NCBI RefSeq assembly: GCF_019801965.1
Contig: NZ_JAHVIA010000004.1
Coordinates: 124,001 to 188,000 of the forward strand
Direction: 5' to 3'
Length of the DNA: 64,000 bases
DNA from: Salipiger bermudensis
GTDB taxonomy: Bacteria; Pseudomonadota; Alphaproteobacteria; Rhodobacterales; Rhodobacteraceae
In this document: positions 1-8,665 of the stretch, piece by piece
Numbering within the stretch: position 1 is the stretch's first letter
How the letters are laid out: every line of letters starts with the position of its first letter
Program-made: the position numbers and the translations under genes
Notes under the pieces: generated by a model
What the model was told of the DNA's origin: nothing
The model's input: the letters and a program-made list of their open reading frames with translations, nothing else
Database searches by the model: none

Positions 1-576
1 CCTGTCGCGCACGCGGGCCATCCAGAGCTCCTGCTTGGGAGCGCCAAGGCCGACCCAGACGATATCGGGGTTCGCTGCGTTGATACGGCGCAGGTCCTCG
101 GCTTCCTCCTCGGTGCTCAGCGCGCGAAACGGCGGGGCGTGCGTGCCGACGATCGTTGCCTGCGCGAACTTCGCCCCGAGCTTCGACTCGAGCGTCGCGA
201 GCGTGGCGGGGGTCGCGCCGTAGAGGTAGTGCCGCAGCCCCGGCTCCTCGAACATCGCCAGCATCAGGTCGGGCCCGTAGACGCGCCCGGCGCCTTGGAA
301 TCCCCTGCGGCGGAGTTCCCAGACAAGAGGCATGCCGTCAGGCGTCACGAGGAGCGCCTGGTTGATCGCGGCGCGAAGCGCGCCGTCACTCTGGCTGTCG
401 ACCACGCCGTGGGCGCCACAGACACAGACATAGCCCCGTTCGTCCCGGGCGATGGCCTGGGTGAGGCGGTTCACGGCGGTTGCAAGATTCAGCGCCGACA
501 CCTTGATCCCGAGGAGGCTGATCTCACTCGTGGTGACGGGGGGCAACGCGATCGCTGCCGTATCGGGCTGAGGCAT
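1..576 (-). CDS. WecG/TagA/CpsF-family glycosyltransferase, 3' end beyond window
   Basis: The first 192 residues of a WecG/TagA/CpsF (GT26) glycosyltransferase are visible, read leftwards; the rest lies outside the window. Family members transfer N-acetylmannosamine(uronic acid) or similar sugars from UDP donors to lipid-linked intermediates of surface polysaccharides at the inner face of the membrane. Diagnostic segments are TPDGMPLVW (residues 78-86), RVYGPDL (98-104) and GLGAPKQE (176-183), in the family's order. The ATG at 576 is the first start in frame after the upstream region. No polysaccharide neighbour is visible, so the specific product is unknown. The family call is secure; the exact donor and acceptor are not. 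Confidence 0.9.
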   Translation of the reverse strand, partial: MPQPDTAAIALPPVTTSEISLLGIKVSALNLATAVNRLTQAIARDERGYVCVCGAHGVVDSQSDGALRAAINQALLVTPDGMPLVWELRRRGFQGAGRVYGPDLMLAMFEEPGLRHYLYGATPATLATLESKLGAKFAQATIVGTHAPPFRALSTEEEAEDLRRINAANPDIVWVGLGAPKQELWMARVRDR

Positions 577-923
577 GTGAAACGTCCTTCTCGGGGCTTT
601 GCCGGGATGTTCCGACGAGCTTGGAGAAGGGGCGTTCACAGGAGAAGGTGACCTTTCGGACAGGGAGGACACCAATAGGGGGAATTTCGGGCTGGCCTTT
701 CACCTATTATCGGGTCGGGCAGGTGTTCGGTCCGCGTCTGGACTGAGCGCGGAGCGGGCGCGATTCCCGATCGATCGACCGGTCGCAAGTTGACCGAGCG
801 CATCGGCGGAGGCGCCTTTGGTGCGGGTCAGACTCTATCCGCCCGCACCTCGCCGCATCCGGCATTGGTCCGTGAGTGGTGGTCGTTTGGCCGGTCCGGC
901 GTATCCTGGTGACGCCGTGTGGA
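577..923. other. Intergenic region without a convincing gene
   Basis: 347 bp between the glycosyltransferase start and the end of a 53-codon gene. Open frames here have no ribosome site or recognisable protein. A slightly AT-richer patch near 660-715 reads GATAAT on the minus strand and could hold the glycosyltransferase promoter, but I see no matching -35 element. Confidence 0.5.
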
Positions 924-1085
924 TCAGGCCACCTCTGGCTCGTCGGCCGGGGCGGGCTGTTTCTTTGCATCAAGCTTCTGTTGCAGCTTTTCGAGATCCG
1001 AGGCCCCCTTGCCCTGAGGAGCAGCGGCATTGACCTTGTGTTCCACCATGAGTTGAGCGCGAAGGTGTTGGAAGACGTTGAGCAT
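924..1085 (-). CDS. Small hypothetical protein, 53 aa
   Basis: An unrecognised small soluble protein that begins MLNVFQHLRAQ and ends in a Lys/Pro/Ala/Glu-rich tail. It has no membrane segment or cysteine. The ATG at 1085 is preferred over one 8 codons upstream because AAGGA sits 6-7 nt before it. A sigma70-like promoter on the same strand at 1232-1259 would give a leader of about 140 nt. No functional inference is possible. It is called mainly on ribosome site, promoter and reading frame, and could still be spurious. Confidence 0.5.
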   Translation of the reverse strand: MLNVFQHLRAQLMVEHKVNAAAPQGKGASDLEKLQQKLDAKKQPAPADEPEVA

Positions 1086-1214
1086 CGGCGGTCCTTTCCG
1101 TCGTAACAAAGATGCCCGGCGAGCGGCGGTTCAACCTTGGGCCTGCGGATCTTCCGCTGGAAGAGACTTGGGTTTCGGGTCCTGAGACGCTTCGGGCTTG
1201 GCGTCTCCTGATGG

Positions 1215-1380
1215 TCTTGCCGTCACTCCAAGATATAGAAATGCAGGGTCGTATTTCAATGCCTAGACCTGTAGATAAGTCTCAGTTTTTGTTGGATTTT
1301 CAGAGTTCTAACATGCATCTGAAACACGGTTTGAATATTGTTAAGATTTATCAGGACGTTAACAATGTTTGGGTTCAGGC
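1215..1380. other. AT-rich island with an inverted repeat
   Basis: About 165 bp of markedly lower GC than the rest of the window. It contains an 8-bp perfect inverted repeat, ATTGTTAA (1337-1344) and TTAACAAT (1359-1366), 14 nt apart, and the promoter at 1232-1259. The forward open frame across it (1112-1546) has unusual codon use and no family resemblance, so I treat the island as non-coding and possibly regulatory or of foreign origin. Confidence 0.5.
1232..1259 (-). promoter_or_regulatory. Predicted sigma70-like promoter for the 53-aa gene
   Basis: On the minus strand TTGAAA (1259-1254) and TATATC (1237-1232) are separated by 16 nt, inside an AT-rich island. Transcription would start near 1225 and run towards the small gene at 1085. 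Pattern match only. Confidence 0.45.
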
Positions 1381-1390
1381 TGCAGGCCGC

Positions 1391-1430
1391 AAAAAAGTCG
1401 CGGGCCGGAGCGTGTTTGCGCTCGCGGCCC
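1391..1430 (-). terminator. Rho-independent terminator of the CMD-family gene
   Basis: Read on the minus strand, a GC-rich hairpin with arms GGGGCCGCGAGCG and CGCTCCGGCCC is followed by GCGAC and a T6 run. It lies about 45 bp after the stop of the gene at 1474-2025. Confidence 0.75.
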
Positions 1431-1473
1431 CGGCCGGGTCTCGGTTTTCGCGATTTGAGAGGGGCAGCCGGCC

Positions 1474-2025
1474 TCAGCGCGGCGGCAGGTCGAGCGGCGC
1501 CTCGGCCATTTCGGCCGCCACGCGATCATCAATCGGCGTGTCATAGGTCATCAGCAGGTAACCCAGCACGGAATAGAAGCCGACCGTCGCGATCAGGTCG
1601 ATCACCGCGTGCCGTCCGATCGCCTCGGCCAGTTCGCGTTCCTGTTCGGGGGCCAGCTTCTTGTCGTCGATCAGGGCGTCGACGGCGCGGGTGATGAGCC
1701 CGTCCTCGCCCTCGGGCGTGCCGCCGATGGCTTTGATGCGGGCATCGCTGAAGCCGAGCTGGCGGGCCCGCGAGACGTGGTGCGCCCATTCATAGGGCGA
1801 GCCCAGCCGGTAGCCGGCACGCAGGATCACCACCTCCGAGCGCTCGAGCCCCAGCGCGGTGTCGCGCACGATGTGCTGGCGCAGCGGTGCCCAGGCGCGC
1901 AACAGCTCCGGATGATGCGCCATCGTGCGGTAGACGTTGAGCGCGCCGGCGAAGCCATCGCGCAGGTCGGCGATCTCCTCGGGCCAATCGGCATCGGAGA
2001 GGGGCGGGCAGGGGGAAGCGGTCAT
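1474..2025 (-). CDS. Carboxymuconolactone decarboxylase (CMD)-family protein
   Basis: A 183-residue all-helical CMD/AhpD-superfamily protein. The central segment around residues 60-90 (LERSEVVILRAGY, then YEWAHH at 78-83) carries the family's Glu and His residues. It lacks the CxxC of AhpD, so thiol peroxidase-reductase chemistry is unlikely. Such proteins are commonly annotated as CMD-family proteins of unknown substrate, some acting on lactones or peroxides. The ATG at 2025 is chosen because the longer frame upstream reads through low-quality Arg/Ala sequence. The gene stands alone and ends at a strong terminator. Confidence 0.8.
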   Translation of the reverse strand: MTASPCPPLSDADWPEEIADLRDGFAGALNVYRTMAHHPELLRAWAPLRQHIVRDTALGLERSEVVILRAGYRLGSPYEWAHHVSRARQLGFSDARIKAIGGTPEGEDGLITRAVDALIDDKKLAPEQERELAEAIGRHAVIDLIATVGFYSVLGYLLMTYDTPIDDRVAAEMAEAPLDLPPR

Positions 2026-2189
2026 GGCTTGTGTCTTTCTGGTCGTCGCGGGAATCGTCGCGCCGAGCTTAGGCGGCGGACGCGCGCCCGCCAATGCGGC
2101 TCGATCGCGCGACGCGGCGTTGATCGAGCGCAAGGAGCGCCGTGCTCCTCCGGCCTAGCATGTCTGCGCCGCGGGCAGGGGAGGCCAGC

Positions 2190-4479
<2,290 letters not shown>

Positions 4480-4668
4480 GCACCGCGTCCCGGGGCCGGG
4501 CGAGGGCTGTTACCGCTCGCGGCTGGCAAGGCCGCCCAGCGGCGCGCCAAATCCCGCCCGCGGGGCGGTGTGCGGCGGTCTGCGGCTTGATTTCGCGCCC
4601 CCGAGGCCCGACGCTTGGTAGGACGCGACTCTGCCCTGTTTGCCACGCCCGCCCGGGAGGCCCAGACC

Positions 4669-5919
4669 ATGTCCCTGCTTGCCGATCTGCTGACCACCGT
4701 TTTCGAGCGCCGCGCCCGGATCGGGCCGATCCTGCGCCGCGACCCGCGCAGCACCGAGGCGCTGATCGCCGATCTCATGGCCTCGAGCTCTGAGACCGCC
4801 ATCCTCGCGCTCGCCCGCCGGGTGCTGCAGCGCTATGCCGAGATGGACGATCTGGCGCGACTCGATCTCTTTCGCCACGTCTCGCAGGGCTACGGGCTCG
4901 ATGCCGAGGCGCTGCGCAGCGCGCTCGACGCCTACGAGGCCGGGCCCTCGGGCAGCAGCTACCGCGCCTTCACCCATGCCTGCGAGCCGCCCCGGCAGGA
5001 GCTGATGCGCCGGCTCAACGCGGTGCCCGGCGGCACCGAACGGCTGGTCAAGATGCGTGCAGACCTGCGCCGGCTGGGGGCGGACGACCCCGAGCTGCAG
5101 GCGCTCGATCTCGACGCCAAGCACCTGCTGCGCTCGTGGTTCAACCGCGGCTTCCTGGTGCTGCGCCCGATCAGCTGGGAAAGCCCGGCGCATATCCTCG
5201 AGAAGATCATCGAGTACGAGGCGGTGCACGCGATCCACAGCTGGGACGACCTGCGCCGCCGCCTCAAGCCCGCCGACCGACGCTGCTTCGCCTTCTTCCA
5301 TCCGGCGATGCCCGACGAGCCGCTGATCTTTGTCGAGGTGGCGCTGACCAAGGGCATTCCCGGCTCGATCCAGAGTCTGCTCGCCGAGGACCGTCTGCCC
5401 GGCGGCAGCGGCGAGGCCGACACGGCGGTGTTCTACTCGATCTCCAACTGCCAGCCGGGGCTGGCGGGAATCTCCTTCGGCAACTCGCTGATCAAGCAGG
5501 TGGTCTCGGATCTCGCCGCCGAACTGCCGGGGCTCAAGACCTTCGTGACGCTGTCGCCGATCCCCGGCCTGACGCGCTGGCTCAAGGCCGAGGGCCGGGG
5601 CTTCGATCCGCAGGACGGCAAGGCGATGGCGGCGCTGGCGGCGCATTACCTGCTGCAGGCCAAGCGCCCGGACGGCCAGCCGGTCGACCCGGTGGCGCGC
5701 TTCCACCTCGGCAACGGCGCGATGGTGCAGGCGGTGCATGCCGGCGCCGATGTCTCGGAGAATGGCCTGCGCCAGTCGGGCGGGGTGATGGTCAATTATC
5801 TCTACGATCTGAACCGGGTCGAGAAATACCACGACCGCTACGCCGACAGCTTCGAAGTCACCGCGGCGCAGGGGGTGAAATCGCTGGCCAATGCGCGCGA
5901 GAAGGTGGCGGCAGGCTGA
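4669..5919 (+). CDS. Malonyl-CoA decarboxylase
   Basis: A 416-residue malonyl-CoA decarboxylase that converts malonyl-CoA to acetyl-CoA and CO2. The N-terminal helical domain runs to about residue 125. A GNAT-like catalytic domain follows, with the segments FFHPAMPDEPLIFVEVALT and YSISNCQPGLAGISFGN and the C-terminal FHLGNGA and VNYLYD blocks. The bacterial enzyme usually sits beside a malonyl-CoA synthetase and transporter (mat operon). Neither is here, so it may drain malonyl-CoA generally. The ATG at 4669 follows GGGAGG. The longer frame from 4615 has no better ribosome site. Confidence 0.93.
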   Translation: MSLLADLLTTVFERRARIGPILRRDPRSTEALIADLMASSSETAILALARRVLQRYAEMDDLARLDLFRHVSQGYGLDAEALRSALDAYEAGPSGSSYRAFTHACEPPRQELMRRLNAVPGGTERLVKMRADLRRLGADDPELQALDLDAKHLLRSWFNRGFLVLRPISWESPAHILEKIIEYEAVHAIHSWDDLRRRLKPADRRCFAFFHPAMPDEPLIFVEVALTKGIPGSIQSLLAEDRLPGGSGEADTAVFYSISNCQPGLAGISFGNSLIKQVVSDLAAELPGLKTFVTLSPIPGLTRWLKAEGRGFDPQDGKAMAALAAHYLLQAKRPDGQPVDPVARFHLGNGAMVQAVHAGADVSENGLRQSGGVMVNYLYDLNRVEKYHDRYADSFEVTAAQGVKSLANAREKVAAG

Positions 5920-6014
5920 ACCCGTCGCTCCATGCGCGCGGGCCGAGCCTCTCGCGGGCGAGATTGGTGCTGGACGGCAGGGTCGAAGTGGGGCGGGGCG
6001 GGCCCGCTTGCGGT

Positions 6015-6254
6015 TCAGAACGCCTTGAAGGTCAGCGTCGTCAGCGTGCGCTCGATGCCCGGAACGTCGGCGAGCTGCTCGTTGATGTAATGGCCGACAT
6101 CCGCGCCCTCGGGGATGTAGAGCTTGACCAACAGGTCCCATTCGCCCGAGGTCGAGTAGAGCTCCGAGTGGATCTCGCGCAGCGCGATCTCTTCCGCCAC
6201 CTTGTAGGTGGTGCCGGGAGTGCAGCGGATCTGGACGAAAACGCAGGTGGTCAT
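6015..6254 (-). CDS. Stand-alone Lrp/AsnC effector-binding (RAM) domain protein
   Basis: A 79-residue protein that is only the C-terminal alpha/beta RAM domain of Lrp/AsnC regulators (FVQIRCTPG, then SGEWDLLVKLYIPEG, then GIERTLTTLTFK). There is no helix-turn-helix, so it cannot bind DNA alone. It may form ring assemblies, bind amino acids, or mix with full-length Lrp proteins. The ATG at 6254 begins the domain exactly, and the longer frame upstream overlaps hisB. It is divergent from hisB with about 120 bp between. Family certain, role unknown. Confidence 0.85.
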   Translation of the reverse strand: MTTCVFVQIRCTPGTTYKVAEEIALREIHSELYSTSGEWDLLVKLYIPEGADVGHYINEQLADVPGIERTLTTLTFKAF

Positions 6255-6375
6255 GGCGGTCTCCTTCGGGCGCAAGCTGGCACAGACGCCACGCCGGCAC
6301 AAGATGCGCCAGCGCGCCGCTTGGCCTGCGCGCGTGGCGCGCCTATAAGCGCCCGGACATCCGAGGAGTATGCCC

Positions 6376-6963
6376 ATGCGCAAGGCCAGCATCAGCCGCA
6401 AGACCGCCGAAACCGCGATCGAGGTCAGCATCGATCTCGACGGCAGCGGCACCTATGACAACCAGACCGGCGTCGGCTTCTTCGATCACATGCTGGACCA
6501 GCTGTCGCGGCACTCGCTGATCGACATGACGATCCGCGCCGAGGGTGATTACCACATCGACGATCACCACACCGTCGAGGATACCGGTATCGCCATCGGC
6601 CAGGCGCTGGTCGCGGCGCTTGGCGACAAGCGCGGCATCCGCCGCTACGGCTCCTGCCACCTGCCGATGGATGACGCGCAGGTGCGCGCCGCGCTGGACC
6701 TCTCGGCGCGGCCCTTCCTCGTGTGGAACGTCGCGTTCCCGAGCCAGAAGATCGGCAGTTTCGATTGCGAGCTGGTGCGCGAGTTCTTCCAGGCGCTGGC
6801 GACCCATGGCGGCATCACGCTTCACGTGGACCAGCTGCACGGGATCAACTCGCACCACATCGCCGAGGCCGCCTTCAAGGCCGTGGCCCGCGCCCTGCGC
6901 GAGGCGGTCGAGCCCGACCCGCGCAAGGGCGATGCCATCCCCTCGACCAAGGGCGCGCTCTGA
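6376..6963 (+). CDS. hisB: Imidazoleglycerol-phosphate dehydratase
   Basis: HisB, 195 residues, dehydrates imidazole-glycerol phosphate to imidazole-acetol phosphate in histidine synthesis. The two manganese-binding His-rich repeats are visible as DDHHTVED (residues 62-69) and [11 protein letters not shown] near residue 160. GAGGAG at 6363-6368 is only 1 nt from the ATG at 6370 but 7 nt from that at 6376, so 6376 is preferred. Many relatives have hisB joined to hisH-hisA-hisF-hisE. Here hisB is alone and hisF-hisE lies about 36 kb away. Confidence 0.95.
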   Translation: MRKASISRKTAETAIEVSIDLDGSGTYDNQTGVGFFDHMLDQLSRHSLIDMTIRAEGDYHIDDHHTVEDTGIAIGQALVAALGDKRGIRRYGSCHLPMDDAQVRAALDLSARPFLVWNVAFPSQKIGSFDCELVREFFQALATHGGITLHVDQLHGINSHHIAEAAFKAVARALREAVEPDPRKGDAIPSTKGAL

Positions 6964-6980
6964 GCGCCACGCGCCTCCGT

Positions 6981-7760
6981 TCAGGCGGCGATGACCGCGC
7001 CGCTTGCGCTGAGCGCGCGGGCCAGCGATTTCGGGTAGCGGATGAAGAGGATCGCCGGGTTGGCGATCCCTTCCGCCGCGATGGTCTCCGAAAGCGCGCC
7101 AAGCGTGGTGGCGACGTGGCGCTCCTGCGCGGTGCTGGCACAGGTGACGATCTCCACCGGGCAGGCCGCCGGGGCGCCGGCGGTCAGCAGGTCGGCCTGC
7201 ACCTGCGCGGCGCGCTCCACCGCCATGTAGAATGCCATCGAAGTGCCGGGATGGGCGAGGCGGGCGCGGTCGGGCGCGGCATCGCCGGGCTTGCAGGTGC
7301 CGGTGGTGATCACGAAGGTGTCGGTCTCGCCGCGCTCGGTCAGCGGGCGGCCGATGCTGGCAGCGGCGGCAGAGGCGGCGGTGATACCGGGCACGATCTC
7401 GACCTCGATGCCGGCGGCGCGGGCGGCGGCGATCTCCTCGCAGGCGCGGCCGAAGATCGACGGGTCGCCGGATTTCAGCCGCACCACGCGCAACCCGAGC
7501 TTGGCCTTGGCCACGATCAGCCGGTCGATCCGCCCCTGCGGCCATTTGCAGGCGCCGACCTCCTTGCCGACATAGAGCCTCTCGGCGTCGGGGCGGGCCA
7601 GCGCGATGATCTCGGGATCGACGAGACGGTCGTAGAGCACGACATCGGCATCGCGGATTCGTTCGAGCGCGCGCAGGGTGAGCAGGTCGCGGGCGCCGGG
7701 GCCGGCGCCGACGAGGGCGATGTGGCCTGTGGTCTTCGAAGCTGTCATCGGGTGCGTCAT
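6981..7760 (-). CDS. cobA: Uroporphyrinogen-III C-methyltransferase
   Basis: A 259-residue SUMT, a class III SAM methyltransferase. It methylates uroporphyrinogen III at C2 and C7 to make precorrin-2 for siroheme or cobalamin. Seen: VGAGPG (residues 17-22), VVLYDRLVDPEI, RLKSGDPSIFGR and the C-terminal ERHVATTLGAL block. No siroheme synthase (CysG N-terminal) domain is fused. Several in-frame ATGs exist (7775, 7760, 7748). The one at 7760 has GGAG about 9 nt upstream. The 3' end faces hisB with only 17 bp between. The leader (7793-7902) is unusually structured and is described separately. Confidence 0.9.
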   Translation of the reverse strand: MTHPMTASKTTGHIALVGAGPGARDLLTLRALERIRDADVVLYDRLVDPEIIALARPDAERLYVGKEVGACKWPQGRIDRLIVAKAKLGLRVVRLKSGDPSIFGRACEEIAAARAAGIEVEIVPGITAASAAAASIGRPLTERGETDTFVITTGTCKPGDAAPDRARLAHPGTSMAFYMAVERAAQVQADLLTAGAPAACPVEIVTCASTAQERHVATTLGALSETIAAEGIANPAILFIRYPKSLARALSASGAVIAA

Positions 7761-7792
7761 CGGGAGGATCTCCATGCGCAGAGTGCAGAAAC

Positions 7793-7902
7793 AAAAAAAA
7801 GCCGCCGACACGTCGCAACATCTGAAGCGACGGATCGAGCAGCTTTGCTCAGCGATCCCGGTCATTCGGGAGACAGGTGCGGCGCCGTTGCCGCGTCTCT
7901 CC
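7793..7902 (-). promoter_or_regulatory. Structured 5' leader of cobA: three hairpins then a U8 tract
   Basis: Read towards cobA the RNA would form, in order, three hairpins. The first is 7902-7869 (outer GGAGA/TCTCC, inner GCGGC/GCCGC). The second is 7858-7832 (GGATC/GATCC plus GAGCA/TGCTC around AAGC). The third is 7831-7812 (GTCGC/GCGAC). A U8 run at 7800-7793 follows, 33 nt before the chosen start. The arrangement fits an attenuator or riboswitch expression platform. A canonical B12 box is not present on the sense strand, so the class is unknown. Confidence 0.55.
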
Positions 7903-8020
7903 AGCTAAGAGGGCAGGGCCGGGATTCGCGCAAGGGTTTTGTGCCGCATTGCAGCTTTGCCCGGCCTTCCCGGGCCGGCAGGGGACGCCATCTGCACAGA
8001 ACGCGGGCGATCCGGCGGAT

Positions 8021-8500
8021 TCAGTAGGTGCGGCGCTCGATGCTGACCCGGCCCTCGGCATCGCTGCGCAGGACCGTCAGGTCGCCGTAGTCGAGCGGTG
8101 GATCTCCCGGCAAGCCGAGCGTCTCCCAGATCTCCGTCAGGTTCCCCTTGTTGCCGACCCAGAGCACATTGCGTCCGGCGGAGGCGGCGGCCAGCGCGGC
8201 GGTCGGGGCCTCCTGCGGGATGCGGTTGACCGGAAGCCCACGGGCGGCTGCGAGGGGCGCGGCGGTGTCGAGGTTGCGCTGGATGCCGGGGCTGTAGATG
8301 GCGTCGAGCGGGGTGCCGTCGAGCGCCGTCACCAGGTCCTGCGCCCGCTGCCGGCCCCGGGCGTTGAGCATGTCCTCCGAGCCGCTGCGGTCGCCGTGGC
8401 GGGTCAGGATCAGCGTGCTGTTCGGCGGCAATGCCACCGGCCCGCTGGCGCCGCAGGCGGCGAGCGCGGTGGCGGCGAGGATGAAGTAACGGCGTTGCAT
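8021..8500 (-). CDS. Histidine phosphatase-family lipoprotein
   Basis: A 159-residue exported protein. The N-terminus carries a lipoprotein signal with lipobox LAAC (Cys16), followed by a histidine phosphatase core with LTRHGDRSG (catalytic RHG at residues 34-36). The second conserved His seems to fall in a diverged segment near the C-terminus (VLWVGNKGN, where a His is usual). Catalysis may therefore be weakened or different, which is worth noting. It would be anchored in the periplasm. The ATG at 8500 begins the signal; the frame upstream is not signal-like. It precedes the cobA leader on the same strand by about 120 bp. Confidence 0.8.
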   Translation of the reverse strand: MQRRYFILAATALAACGASGPVALPPNSTLILTRHGDRSGSEDMLNARGRQRAQDLVTALDGTPLDAIYSPGIQRNLDTAAPLAAARGLPVNRIPQEAPTAALAAASAGRNVLWVGNKGNLTEIWETLGLPGDPPLDYGDLTVLRSDAEGRVSIERRTY

Positions 8501-8596
8501 GGCGATGGCTCTCCCTGATGTCCCTCGGGGAAGCCTATCAAAGTGAGAGGGGCTGTCGGGAGTTTTCTTGTCGCGCGATGCAAGGGCGGCGCAAGG

Positions 8597-8626
8597 AAAA
8601 GGCCCCCGCAGGTTTCTGCGGGGGCC
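8597..8626 (-). terminator. Rho-independent terminator of ileS
   Basis: A near-perfect hairpin with arms GGCCCCCGCA and TGCGGGGGCC is followed on the minus strand by TTTTCC. It lies about 40 bp past the ileS stop. Confidence 0.85.
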
Positions 8627-8665
8627 TCTCAGGGGCATGCCCTCATGCGGTCAGCGGCGCGTGGC

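Noticed and set aside
1112-1546. Plus-strand frame across the AT-rich island
   Set aside because: Unlike any family, no ribosome site, and its end overlaps the CMD-family gene in antisense.
7861-7900. Possible B12 box near GGGAGACAGGTGC
   Set aside because: It matches only on the strand opposite to cobA and lacks the rest of the cobalamin riboswitch core.
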